64,000 nucleotides of DNA from RUG100 sp050953425. Lineage in GTDB: Bacteria > Bacillota > Clostridia > Peptostreptococcales > Anaerovoracaceae. A program made the translations under genes and the position numbers. Shown here one piece after another: positions 9,037 to 18,535 of this stretch. The stretch lies in NCBI GenBank assembly GCA_050953425.1, contig JBMNMQ010000007.1, positions 754,387 to 818,386 of the forward strand, given 5' to 3'. The stretch's first letter is position 1. Each line of letters opens with the position of its first letter. The notes under the pieces were generated by a model. That model did not search any database and had not been told where the DNA came from. It worked only from the letters and a program-made list of their open reading frames with translations.

Positions 9037-9945
9037 ATGACAGACAAGAAGGTCATTGCCAGAGCGATGGACAAGGCGGAGGTGCTGATTGAGGCCCTGC
9101 CGTATATCCAGCGCTTCAACCGCCGCATCATCGTCGTCAAGTACGGCGGTGCGGCGATGATGGATGAGGATTTGAAAGAAAAAGTGATGGAGGATGTGGT
9201 CCTCCTCAAGCTGGTTGGCTTTAAACCGATTATTGTTCACGGCGGCGGCCGCGAGATCAGCCGCTGGATGGAGCGGACCGGCATGAAGCCGAACTTCCGC
9301 CACGGTCTGCGGGTGACCGACGAGGAGACGCTGGAACTGGCGGAGATGGCGCTGGCCAAAGTCAATCAGGATCTGGTGACCCTGATCGCGCATCTGGGTG
9401 TCAAGCCGGTGGGCATCAGCGGCAAGGACGGCCAGCTGCTGGTAGCGGAAAAGATGATGCCGAACGGCGAGGATATCGGTTTCGTCGGCGACGCGAAAAA
9501 GGTCAATCCGAAGATCCTCTATGATCTGCTGGAAAAGGACTTCCTGCCGGTGGTCTTTCCGATCGGCATGGATGAAAGCGGGCAGGGATACAACATCAAC
9601 GCCGACGCGGCGGCGAGCGCCATCGCCGAAGCGGTCGGCGCCGAGAAGCTGGCTTTCCTGACCGATATCGAGGGCGTCTACGCCGACAAGGACGATCCCG
9701 ACTCACTGATCTCCGAGCTCTATGAATACGAGGCCCGGGAACTGATTGAGCAGGGCGCCGTCGAGGGCGGCATGCTGCCGAAGCTGAAAAACTGCATTCA
9801 GGCGGTCGACAACGGTGTGGCGCGGGTGCATATTCTCGACGGCCGCATTCCGCACTGTCTGCTGCTGGAGATCTTTACCGACAAGGGTGTCGGCACCGCG
9901 ATACTGCAGAGCAAGGAGGGAAAATTCTATCATGAAGACAAGTGA
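9037..9945 (+). CDS. argB: Acetylglutamate kinase
   Basis: ArgB phosphorylates N-acetylglutamate. The 302-residue product shows the amino-acid-kinase features VVKYGGAAM (Lys for phosphoryl transfer), IIVHGGGREI, and the C-terminal NINADAAAS and GGMLPKL segments. ATG 9037 lies six bases after GCAGGAGG and is preferred over the in-frame TTG at 9031. There is a 63-base gap after argJ. The 3' end overlaps argD by 14 bases. Confidence 0.96.
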   Translation: MTDKKVIARAMDKAEVLIEALPYIQRFNRRIIVVKYGGAAMMDEDLKEKVMEDVVLLKLVGFKPIIVHGGGREISRWMERTGMKPNFRHGLRVTDEETLELAEMALAKVNQDLVTLIAHLGVKPVGISGKDGQLLVAEKMMPNGEDIGFVGDAKKVNPKILYDLLEKDFLPVVFPIGMDESGQGYNINADAAASAIAEAVGAEKLAFLTDIEGVYADKDDPDSLISELYEYEARELIEQGAVEGGMLPKLKNCIQAVDNGVARVHILDGRIPHCLLLEIFTDKGVGTAILQSKEGKFYHEDK

Positions 9946-11119
9946 AGAACTGAAGGCGATCGATCAGGCCTGCATTGTGCACACCTATGCGCGCTACGAC
10001 ATCGCGCTGGAGTCGGGCCGGGGCGCTCGCTGCCGGGACTTTGACGGCCGCGAATACATTGATTTTACCTCCGGCATCGGCGTCAATTCCCTCGGCTTTG
10101 CCGATCCGGAATGGGCAGCGGCCGTGGCCGAACAGGCAGGGAAGCTGCAGCATATCTCCAATCTCTTCTATACCGGGCCGATGATCCGACTGGCCGGTGT
10201 GCTGACCGAGCGCAGCGGCATGAAAAAGGTTTTCTTCGCCAATTCCGGCGCCGAAGCCAACGAGTGCGCGATCAAGGCGGCCCGCAAGTACGGCAACCGC
10301 CGCTCCGACAACAAGAAAAACCGCATCATCACGCTGCAGAACGCCTTCCACGGGCGGACGATGGCGACGATCACCGCCACTGGTCAGGAAAAGTACCATC
10401 AGGATTTCTTCCCCTTTGTCAGCGGCTTTGATTACTGCGAGGCCAACAACATCGAGATGCTGCGCGGCCTCGTCGGCGACGACACCTGCGCGATCATGAT
10501 CGAGCTGGTGCAGGGCGAGGGCGGTCTCTGCGTCATCGACCGCGCCTTTGCCCGGGAAGCCGCGGAGCTCTGCCGGCAGCACGATATGCTCCTGATCATC
10601 GACGAAGTGCAGACCGGTATCGGCCGCACGGGTACATTCTTCGCCTGCGAACAGTACGACCTGGAGCCGGATATCATCACCTTTGCCAAGGGCATCGGCG
10701 GCGGTCTGCCGCTCGGCGGTGCGCTGTTCAATGAGCGCACGCAGGACATCCTCGAGCCCGGCGATCACGGCACGACCTACGGCGGTAATCCGGTTGCCAC
10801 GGCGGCCGCCGGCGTCGTCATGCGGCGCATGGACGATGCCTTCCTCGTCGATGTCCGCGCCAAGGGAGCGCGCATCGTCTCGGCGCTGCGGGAAATTCCG
10901 CAGGTCAGGGATATCTCCGGCCTCGGCATGATGCTGGGCTTTCGCGTCGACGGCTGCGAGGCGGCCGAGGCGGTGAAGGCAGGGCAGGAAAACGGCGTCC
11001 TGATGCTGACCGCCAAGGACAAGGTGCGGCTGCTGCCGCCGCTGTCTATCAGCGGCGAGGAGCTGGAAGAGGGTCTGACGCGTCTGCGCAGAGCCGTGGA
11101 AGCTGCCGCGAAGGGCTGA
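9932..11119 (+). CDS. argD: Acetylornithine aminotransferase
   Basis: ArgD is the class III PLP aminotransferase that converts N-acetylglutamate semialdehyde to N-acetylornithine. The 395-residue product shows FFANSGAEANE, LQNAFHGRTM, the aspartate in IIDEVQTGIGRTG, and the PLP lysine in FAKGIGGGLP. ATG 9932 (overlapping argB by 14 bases, with AAGGAGGG upstream) gives the family N terminus; the longer frame from 9815 lies inside argB. In relatives it may also act on N-succinyl- or N-acetyl-diaminopimelate, which could serve the lysine pathway here. Confidence 0.95.
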   Translation: MKTSEELKAIDQACIVHTYARYDIALESGRGARCRDFDGREYIDFTSGIGVNSLGFADPEWAAAVAEQAGKLQHISNLFYTGPMIRLAGVLTERSGMKKVFFANSGAEANECAIKAARKYGNRRSDNKKNRIITLQNAFHGRTMATITATGQEKYHQDFFPFVSGFDYCEANNIEMLRGLVGDDTCAIMIELVQGEGGLCVIDRAFAREAAELCRQHDMLLIIDEVQTGIGRTGTFFACEQYDLEPDIITFAKGIGGGLPLGGALFNERTQDILEPGDHGTTYGGNPVATAAAGVVMRRMDDAFLVDVRAKGARIVSALREIPQVRDISGLGMMLGFRVDGCEAAEAVKAGQENGVLMLTAKDKVRLLPPLSISGEELEEGLTRLRRAVEAAAKG

Positions 11120-11174
11120 TCCGCCTCCCGGACGGGCAGGAATCTGAAAAAATATCGGACATGAAAGGACATGA

Positions 11175-11211
11175 AAGAGGGCACTGCCGAAACGGCAGCG
11201 CCCTCTTTTTT
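11175..11211 (+). terminator. Terminator of argCJBD
   Basis: The stem AGAGGGCACTGCCG / CGGCAGCGCCCTCT (one A-C mismatch) has an AAA loop and is followed by six T. It separates argD from the converging aminotransferase gene. Confidence 0.9.
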
Positions 11212-11277
11212 GGAGGTGGATCTCCGATATTTTCACTATTGCCGAGGGAAACGAATGCTCCGCTCGCAGCGGTTCGC

Positions 11278-12597
11278 TTAGATCATCTTGTCGACAGAAT
11301 CGAGGACCTTGTCCATGATCTTCATCGCGTCGCGCAGTTCCTGCTCGGTGATGATCAGCGGCGGGCAGACGACGACCATGTTTTCATGGCTGTAGGTGTA
11401 GAAACCTTCGCTCTTCAGCATGCCGACGATTTTCGGCATGAGGCCGTCGGGATCTTCGTTGAAGGGAACCAGCGGCGTGCCCTGATCGTCCTTGACGAAT
11501 TCCATCGCCGAGAACAGACCGATGTGGCGCACCTGACCGATGCAGGCGTGCTTGGCGGCAAAGCCGTCTTCGATTTCGGCGAGAACCTTGCCGACTTTAT
11601 TGACGTTTTCCTCGATGCCGAGGCGTTCGTATTCCTTGATGGTGGCGATCGCCGCGGCGCAGCCCATCGGATGCGCGGAATAGGTGAGGCCGCACATCAT
11701 CTTGTGGTCGCCGAAGTAGTCGGCGATCGGCTTGCTGACGATCACGCCGCCGAGCGGCACATAGCCGCAGGTGCAGCCCTTGGCAAACGTTACCAGGTCG
11801 GGCTGGACGTCAAAGTTCATGAACGCGAATGTCTTGCCGGTACGATACCAGCCGGCCATGACTTCGTCGCAGACCATGACGATACCGTATTTGGTGCACA
11901 GTTCCCGGACACCCTGGACCCATTTTTTCGGCGGGATCAGAACGCCGTTGGAACCGACCACGGACTCCATGAAGATGGCCGCGATGCTGTCGGGACCTTC
12001 GTACTTGATCTGGTTGTGGAGCAGTTCCAGATAGAAATCGGCAACATCGTCTTCATTCTTGAACTGAACCTGCTTCGGGGCTCTGTACGGATAGGGACCG
12101 TCGTACTTGACGAAGCCGGCGGGACCCGGTTCGTTGGCAAAGTGGCGCGGTTCACCGGTCAGCATGCCGGAACCGGCGGACGAACCGTGATAGCAGCGGT
12201 ACATCGAGAAGATCTTCCATCTGCCGGTGTACTGCTTGGCCATCTTGATCGCGTTTTCGTTGGATTCGGCACCGGCGTTGCAGAAGAAGACTTTGGCGCC
12301 TTCAAGACCGGAAGCCTTGACGACGGCTTCCGCGGCATCGGATCTCACGTCGAGCGCAAAGCCCGGTCCGATGAACGGAATCCGCTCCGCCTGCTCCTTG
12401 ATCGCGTCGATGACAGCCTGGTTGTGATGTCCGAGGTTGGAGTTTACCAGCTGTGCGGACATATCGGCATATTTGTTGCCGTCTTCGTCCCAGAAATAGA
12501 TGCCTTCGGCCTTGGTGACGACCGTCGGATCGATGGCATTCTGCGCGCTCCAGGAGTGCAGATTGTATTTTAAACTCTTATCTTTGATTGCAGACAT
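11278..12597 (-). CDS. Class III omega-amino-acid aminotransferase, taurine--pyruvate type
   Basis: The 439-residue product is a PLP class III aminotransferase with FCNAGAESNENA, D244 in VCDEVMAGWYRTG and the PLP lysine K273 in FAKGCTCGYVPLGG. The N terminus (SLKYNLHSWSAQ...FWDEDG) and the overall pattern resemble taurine:pyruvate and beta-alanine:pyruvate enzymes, which give an aldehyde plus alanine. The next gene upstream is an acylating aldehyde dehydrogenase that resembles sulfoacetaldehyde dehydrogenase, which favours taurine. GAGGTG lies six bases before ATG. A terminator-like hairpin separates the pair. Beta-alanine, GABA or another omega-amino acid remains possible as substrate. Confidence 0.8.
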   Translation of the reverse strand: MSAIKDKSLKYNLHSWSAQNAIDPTVVTKAEGIYFWDEDGNKYADMSAQLVNSNLGHHNQAVIDAIKEQAERIPFIGPGFALDVRSDAAEAVVKASGLEGAKVFFCNAGAESNENAIKMAKQYTGRWKIFSMYRCYHGSSAGSGMLTGEPRHFANEPGPAGFVKYDGPYPYRAPKQVQFKNEDDVADFYLELLHNQIKYEGPDSIAAIFMESVVGSNGVLIPPKKWVQGVRELCTKYGIVMVCDEVMAGWYRTGKTFAFMNFDVQPDLVTFAKGCTCGYVPLGGVIVSKPIADYFGDHKMMCGLTYSAHPMGCAAAIATIKEYERLGIEENVNKVGKVLAEIEDGFAAKHACIGQVRHIGLFSAMEFVKDDQGTPLVPFNEDPDGLMPKIVGMLKSEGFYTYSHENMVVVCPPLIITEQELRDAMKIMDKVLDSVDKMI

Positions 12598-12618
12598 TAT
12601 GACACCTCATGGTTAGAA

Positions 12619-12653
12619 AAAGGAGCCGGGGCGGATTGCTCCGGCTCCTCTGG
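12619..12653 (-). terminator. Intercistronic terminator-like hairpin between the dehydrogenase and aminotransferase genes
   Basis: On the minus strand GGAGCCGG pairs with CCGGCTCC and is followed by five T. It lies inside the presumed operon and would lower aminotransferase expression relative to the dehydrogenase or protect the upstream mRNA. Confidence 0.65.
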
Positions 12654-12698
12654 AAATGACAAACGGTATGCTCTTAAGAGCAGCTGCTCTGCTGCCGC

Positions 12699-14126
12699 TT
12701 ACGCGTCGACCTTGGCTCTGACGTCGGCGTCGAAGAGAATTTCATCCTTCGGCTGCCAGTTCGGAATCTTGTGGGAAACGTAAGTGAAGTTGAGCAGGTC
12801 TCTCCAGGTCGCGTTGTGGGAAACGCTGTTGCCGCCCCAGGTACCGCAGCCGAGGGACATGGTGACCGGGAAACCGCAGTTCCAGCCGCCGGAATTGGTC
12901 AGGCACTGAGGCTGGTTGATGACAACCTTCGTGACCGGAACCTGTGCAGCCAGCGCGTCGATGTGCTCTCTCTTGTTGGTGTGGATGCCGCAGCTGTGGC
13001 CCTTGCCCATGTAGTCGAGGCAGCCGTTGATCTTGGCGATCGCGTCGTTGATGTCGTCCTTGCACTTGATGATGCCGGAGACCGGGCTCAGCTTTTCGCC
13101 GGTGAACGGGTGCTCATTGCCGAAGCCGTTCGGCTCTTCGGCAGCCAGGACCTTGGTGCCGGCCGGAACGTCGAGGTCAGCCAGCTTGGCGATCGTTTCG
13201 GCGTTCTGCGCGACGATGGCACGGTTGATCTTGTGATCCTTCGGAGCATCCGGCCAGATGGTCTTCTGCAGCTTGGCCTTTTCTTCGGAACCGTCCTTGC
13301 AGACATAGCCGCCCTGCTTTTCGAATTCGGCGATGAATTCGTCATAGCAGCTCTCGAAGACGACGATGTTGTTCTCGGTGGAGCAGGACGTCGCGTTGTC
13401 GTAGATCTTGGATTTGATGATGTCCGCGACCGTGTCCTTCATCGGCCAGTTGCCGTCCACGACGGAGACGCAGTTGCCGACGCCGACGCCGATAGCCGGA
13501 GTGCCGGAGGAGTAAGCGGCCTTGACCAGACCTTCACCGCCGGTGGCGACGATGAAGTCGACCTGTGCCATCAGTTCGCCGGAAGTCTCGAAGTTGACCA
13601 TTTCCGGTTCGATCGCCTGAACGAGGTCTGCCGGATAGCCGAGCTTGTCGATGATTCTGCGGATCTCGGTGACGATCGCCTTGCAGGTTTCCTTGGCACG
13701 CGGATGCGGCGCGAGGATGATCGCATTTCTCGTCTTCAGCGCCATCATGGATTTGACGATCGGAGTCGCTTCGCCGTTGGTTACCGGCATAATACCGCCG
13801 ACAACGCCCATCGGCTTTGCCCATTTCTCCATGCCGGTGTCTTCGTTCTTCTCCAGCATGCCGACGGACTGCTTGCCCTTCATCTGTTTGTAAGCGCCTT
13901 TGACCTTGCCGTAGATCTTGCCGATCTTATCCTCGGCAATACCCATTTTGCCTTCGGCGACGAGCATTTCCGCCCACTTCTTCGCCAGCTCCGGCTTGGT
14001 CAGACCGTAAGCGATCGCGCCGGTCAGCAGTTCACAGTCTTCCTGTGCAAAGTTTTCCGCGACAGCCTGCGCCTTGCGGCCTTTTTCCACTAACGTTGCA
14101 ATGTAATCATGTGCATTCATTGCCAT
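12699..14126 (-). CDS. CoA-acylating aldehyde dehydrogenase, sulfoacetaldehyde dehydrogenase-like
   Basis: The 475-residue product is a CoA-dependent (acylating) member of the aldehyde dehydrogenase superfamily, which interconverts an aldehyde and its acyl-CoA with NAD(P). C248 in NATSCSTENN is the catalytic cysteine, and the PVTNGEATPI and LAPHPRAKET segments are typical. I see no microcompartment-targeting peptide. The combination with a taurine-type aminotransferase suggests sulfoacetaldehyde to sulfoacetyl-CoA (SauS-like). Succinate or malonate semialdehyde are alternatives. Translation starts after an AGGAGG-type site (minus strand). A sigma-54 promoter lies about 100 bases upstream. Confidence 0.8.
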   Translation of the reverse strand: MAMNAHDYIATLVEKGRKAQAVAENFAQEDCELLTGAIAYGLTKPELAKKWAEMLVAEGKMGIAEDKIGKIYGKVKGAYKQMKGKQSVGMLEKNEDTGMEKWAKPMGVVGGIMPVTNGEATPIVKSMMALKTRNAIILAPHPRAKETCKAIVTEIRRIIDKLGYPADLVQAIEPEMVNFETSGELMAQVDFIVATGGEGLVKAAYSSGTPAIGVGVGNCVSVVDGNWPMKDTVADIIKSKIYDNATSCSTENNIVVFESCYDEFIAEFEKQGGYVCKDGSEEKAKLQKTIWPDAPKDHKINRAIVAQNAETIAKLADLDVPAGTKVLAAEEPNGFGNEHPFTGEKLSPVSGIIKCKDDINDAIAKINGCLDYMGKGHSCGIHTNKREHIDALAAQVPVTKVVINQPQCLTNSGGWNCGFPVTMSLGCGTWGGNSVSHNATWRDLLNFTYVSHKIPNWQPKDEILFDADVRAKVDA

Positions 14127-14226
14127 TTGTAAAGTCCTCCTTTAATAACGAGAAATACGATTTACAGTAATGATTGAGATCGGCGGAGCGCCCGAGCCCG
14201 GAGACCCCGATCCGCCATCCTAGTAA

Positions 14227-14244
14227 TAAGCATCAGCTGTGCCA
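14227..14244 (-). promoter_or_regulatory. Sigma-54 (-24/-12) promoter
   Basis: On the minus strand TGGCACAGCTGATGCTTA has the GG and GC dinucleotides exactly ten bases apart and matches the consensus TGGCACG-N4-TTGC. It lies about 100 bases before the dehydrogenase ATG. A sigma-54 activator gene is the next gene upstream, which supports the call. Confidence 0.85.
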
Positions 14245-14499
14245 ATTATAGAAACTGCCGGGGATAATATTTTCGATATCCGTCGGCAGCGGTTCCGGAC
14301 CGTGTCAAAGAGCCTATTTTCAATCGATTTCGACAATGGAAAAACAGCCGCGGCAGGAAGCGGCCGCGCCGTTCTGTACATGTCGTGCGGCGGGGGATGC
14401 AGCCGCATTGATTCACATTTGTATCGTATAAAAGTATAATCGTATACAATTTGACGAAAGACCTGAAATTTCAAACAAAAACGAGGGATGATACAAATA

Positions 14500-14525
14500 T
14501 GATTCAAAGATTCATACTTGAATCA
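14500..14525. promoter_or_regulatory. Inverted repeat, candidate activator (enhancer) site
   Basis: TGATTCAA and TTGAATCA form a perfect 8-bp inverted repeat with ten bases between. It lies about 260 bases upstream of the sigma-54 promoter. An imperfect repeat, TTGTATCG with CGTATACAA, lies at about 14420-14450. Either could bind the regulator encoded next door. This is inference from position. Confidence 0.5.
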
Positions 14526-14691
14526 CCCCTCGCTGTCCCTCACAGTCTCCGTGGAGCTTCTCGGCTGCCCCGACGTGGTGATCGGTCCGGGAATCTCAGG
14601 GATTTCGTGATTGGGCCGGGTATCGCGATCCCCGGCCTCGACTTCGACGACGGCCGTCGGAATTTCTGCGGGCCCTGCCCGGCGACGACCG

Positions 14692-16092
<1,401 letters not shown>

Positions 16093-16190
16093 TGTGCGCC
16101 TCCCGAACGCCCGGATCGCGTTCCCGCCTGCCCTTATTATGCCACATCGACGGGCGGCGATAAAGCGGGAAATCGGCGCCGCAGAGGATG

Positions 16191-16325
16191 CCGCGTGCGG
16201 TCGCTGCCGATGCCGGCGGCGTGCGGTCGCTGCCGATGCAAACGGCGTGCAGTCGCTGCCGGTGCAAACGGCGTGCAGTCGCTGCCGGTGCAAACGGCGT
16301 GAAATCGCTGCCGCCGCAAAGCGGT
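16191..16325 (+). repeat. 26-bp tandem repeat upstream of the sigma-54 activator
   Basis: The motif GTGCGGTCGCTGCCGATGC and close variants recur at 16195, 16221, 16247, 16273 and 16299, an exact 26-base period. It lies between the activator and symporter genes. The array extends open frames artificially on both strands. Confidence 0.9.
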
Positions 16326-16370
16326 GTGCCTGCGGGGACTGCGAGGCCGGCGGCCGGATCGCAGTGCGGC

Positions 16371-17810
16371 TTACGACGCGTCACGGTGCTCCGGCAGGCG
16401 CGTCAGATGCCGGCCTTCCCGGAAGAATGTGCGCACCTCCGCGGCGATGACGCCGCTGAGGGCAAAGAGCGCGATCATGTTGGGGATAGCCATCAGTCCG
16501 TTGAAGATGTCGGCGATAGTCCAGACGGCGCTGACGGTCATGTACGGCCCGATGAAGATCGCGATAATGTAAGCCCAGCGGAAGATGCGCAGGGCGCCCA
16601 TGCTGCCGCCGGTGAGATACTCGAGGCAGCGCTCGCTGTAGTAGTTCCAGCCCAGAATCGTGGTAAAGGCGAAGAAGACCAGGCACAGCATGAGGATGAA
16701 GCTGGCGACTTCGCCGGGAAACGGCAGACCGTGTGCGAACGCGTAGTTGGTGATCTCCACGCCCTTGAGCCCGGACACTTTCCAGGCGCCGGTGAGGACG
16801 ATGCAGAGCCCGGTCATGTTGCAGATGCAGATGGTGTCGATGAAGGTGCCGGTCATGCTGACCAGCCCCTGACGCACCGGCTGACGGGTCTGTGCCGCGG
16901 CGGCCGCGATCGGAGCGCTGCCGAGGCCGGCTTCGTTGGAGAAGATGCCGCGCGCGATGCCCTTCTGCATCGCAATGAACATCGTGCCGACGGCACCGCC
17001 GGTGACGGCGGCCGGCTGAAAGGCGGATCGAATGATCAGGCCGACGGCGGCCGGAATCCTGTCGATGTTGCAGAGCAGCAGCAGGACCGTTACGACCAGA
17101 TAGAGGACGGCCATAAACGGTACAACGATCTGACTGAAGCCGGCGATGCGCTTGATGCCGCCGATGATAACCAGGGCCGCGCAGACGGCGAGCACCAGTG
17201 AGGAGATGACGATGGCCCAGGAATGGGTACCGACCAGCGGCAGGGTGACGCAGTGCAGTTTCTGCGGATCGCAGAAGTTCTGTACCGCGCTGGCGATGCC
17301 GTTGACCTGGGTAAAAGTACCGATCCCGAAGAGACCGACGCAGACTCCGAAGAAGGCGAAGGCCCGCGCCAGCCATTTCCACTTCGGGCCCATGCCCCGT
17401 TCAATATAGTAGAAGGGACCGCCGAGCGTATGGCCGTCCTCGTTGACGGTGCGGTACTTGACGGCCAGAAGACCTTCGGAAAATTTGGTGGCCATGCCGA
17501 AAAAGGCCGCGACCAGCATCCAGAATATGGCACCGGGGCCGCCCTCGGACACGGCGGTGGCGACGCCGACGATATTGCCGGTGCCTATGGTGGCGGAGAG
17601 GGCGGTGCAGAGGGCGGCGAAGCTGGTCACTTCCCCGCTGCCGTTTTCTTCATTATGTACCATCCATTTGAGTGCCAGCGGCAGGCGTCGGATCTGCAGC
17701 AGGCCGACGCGGATGCTCAGCCAGATGCCGCCGCAGAGGATCAGTACCATCAGGGGTACACCCCAGATCATGTTGTCAATTTGGGTCAGATAAGCTGTAA
17801 AGACTTTCAT
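16371..17810 (-). CDS. Alanine/glycine:cation symporter (AGCS family)
   Basis: The 479-residue membrane protein has about ten to eleven hydrophobic segments and the AGCS signatures SATIGTGNIVGVATA (near 75-95) and GGPGAIFWM. Family members import small neutral amino acids such as alanine or glycine with sodium. Next to a transaminase that makes alanine from pyruvate, it may move alanine, beta-alanine or a related substrate; this is inference. ATG 17810 has GAGGTGA about 13 bases upstream, a long spacing. A long leader with its own promoter and an early terminator precedes it. Confidence 0.9.
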   Translation of the reverse strand: MKVFTAYLTQIDNMIWGVPLMVLILCGGIWLSIRVGLLQIRRLPLALKWMVHNEENGSGEVTSFAALCTALSATIGTGNIVGVATAVSEGGPGAIFWMLVAAFFGMATKFSEGLLAVKYRTVNEDGHTLGGPFYYIERGMGPKWKWLARAFAFFGVCVGLFGIGTFTQVNGIASAVQNFCDPQKLHCVTLPLVGTHSWAIVISSLVLAVCAALVIIGGIKRIAGFSQIVVPFMAVLYLVVTVLLLLCNIDRIPAAVGLIIRSAFQPAAVTGGAVGTMFIAMQKGIARGIFSNEAGLGSAPIAAAAAQTRQPVRQGLVSMTGTFIDTICICNMTGLCIVLTGAWKVSGLKGVEITNYAFAHGLPFPGEVASFILMLCLVFFAFTTILGWNYYSERCLEYLTGGSMGALRIFRWAYIIAIFIGPYMTVSAVWTIADIFNGLMAIPNMIALFALSGVIAAEVRTFFREGRHLTRLPEHRDAS

Positions 17811-17893
17811 TCGTGCAGATATTCACCTCATTCCCCGGCCGCCCCTTTGTCGCGGTGCGGCTGCTTTCCGCGGCCGCGCCGGCCGGCGCGGCA

Positions 17894-17925
17894 TAAAAAA
17901 ACCGCCCGCACGGAACCGGACAGTT
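17894..17925 (-). terminator. Terminator in the symporter leader (possible attenuator)
   Basis: On the minus strand AACTGTCCG pairs with CGGGCGGTT (with GU pairs) around an eight-base loop and is followed by seven T. It lies between the symporter promoter and its ATG, so transcription must pass it to reach the gene. Confidence 0.65.
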
Positions 17926-18001
17926 TCGTCGGCTGACCGTCCCGGGTGCGCGGGTGACGCACGGACGCTGCCGGCAGCGCTGCCCGCGCAGCCGCATAAC
18001 T

Positions 18002-18030
18002 AAGATAACAATGCCGACTGGTGTTGTCAA
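18002..18030 (-). promoter_or_regulatory. Sigma-A promoter of the symporter gene
   Basis: On the minus strand a perfect TTGACA (18025-18030), a 17-base spacer and TATCTT (18002-18007). It predicts a leader of about 185 nt before the symporter ATG. Confidence 0.75.
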
Positions 18031-18038
18031 GGCAGGCC

Positions 18039-18226
18039 TGCGGCTGCGCCCGGCGGATCTTCCCGGCTGCGCCCGGCGGATCTTCCTGCGGCTGCGCCCG
18101 GCGGATCTTCCCGGCTGCGCCCGGCGGATCTTCCCGGCTGCGCCCGGCGGATCTTCCCGGCTGCGCCCGGCGGTTCTTCCCGGCTGCGCCCGGCGGATCT
18201 GAGACTGCACCCGGCGGATCAACCTC
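18039..18226 (+). repeat. 23-bp tandem repeat between the symporter and infC promoters
   Basis: CGGCTGCGCCCGGCGGATCT plus TCC recurs at 18041, 18064, 18089, 18112, 18135, 18158 and 18181, then a decayed copy at 18204. The period is 23 bases apart from one 25-base step. No spacers are present. Confidence 0.92.
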
Positions 18227-18347
18227 GATGCTTCGCCGCAGAGGAGTGCCGCCCCGGCGGCTGCGCCAAAATCGGACTGCAGGCCGGCAGGCGTTCCGTA
18301 TAGTCTGGGCCGCCCCGGCGGCTGCGGCAAAAATTGCCGATTGCGTC

Positions 18348-18376
18348 TTGACAATCTCCGATGTGACAGGTATATT
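18348..18376 (+). promoter_or_regulatory. Sigma-A promoter of infC-rpmI-rplT
   Basis: TTGACA (18348-18353), a 17-base spacer and TATATT (18371-18376). Transcription would start near 18383 and produce a leader of about 150 nt before infC. Confidence 0.85.
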
Positions 18377-18382
18377 ACTAAT

Positions 18383-18517
18383 TGTTGCAATAAGCAGAAG
18401 TTATCCGCTTCTCACCTTGTGTGACGCGAGTCGCCGGGTTTATGCATCGGATGTGCGGCATCGATGGTCAGACGCAGTATGCGTTTACGAGCGGATAGCA
18501 GTATCCGCTCTTTTGTT
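18383..18517 (+). ncRNA. L20-type leader with transcription attenuator
   Basis: The leader ends in a strong terminator: GAGCGGATA (18489-18497) pairs with TATCCGCTC (18502-18510), then TTTTGTT. An upstream copy of TATCCGCT (18402-18409), presented next to an AGAAG/CTTCT hairpin, can instead pair with AGCGGATA and prevent the terminator. In Bacillus subtilis ribosomal protein L20 controls this operon by premature termination, so an L20 leader is the natural assignment. I have not compared it with the covariance model. Confidence 0.75.
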
Positions 18518-18535
18518 AGGAGGAGGTGCGAGACC

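Larger units (their letters stand above)
14127..14691. other. 565-base gene-free control region between the dehydrogenase and its regulator
   Basis: No credible gene is present. The region holds the sigma-54 promoter (14227-14244), an untranslated leader that can form a GGCGGA/TCCGCC hairpin around 14182-14218, and two inverted repeats (14420-14450 and 14500-14525) at distances typical of enhancer-binding sites. It is more AT-rich than the flanking genes. Confidence 0.7.

Noticed and set aside
11161..14093. Long plus-strand frames opposite the aminotransferase and dehydrogenase genes
   Set aside because: The minus-strand products have complete catalytic motifs; the plus-strand translations are low-complexity shadows.
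16093..16293. 67 additional N-terminal residues for the sigma-54 activator
   Set aside because: They are translated 26-bp tandem repeats; ATG 16092 has a good ribosome binding site.
17811..17995. Glycine riboswitch before the symporter
   Set aside because: The conserved glycine aptamer core is not visible; only an unclassified leader with a terminator can be claimed.
18464..18535. ATG start for infC at 18464
   Set aside because: The region encodes the attenuator hairpin, and the added residues are not found in IF-3.
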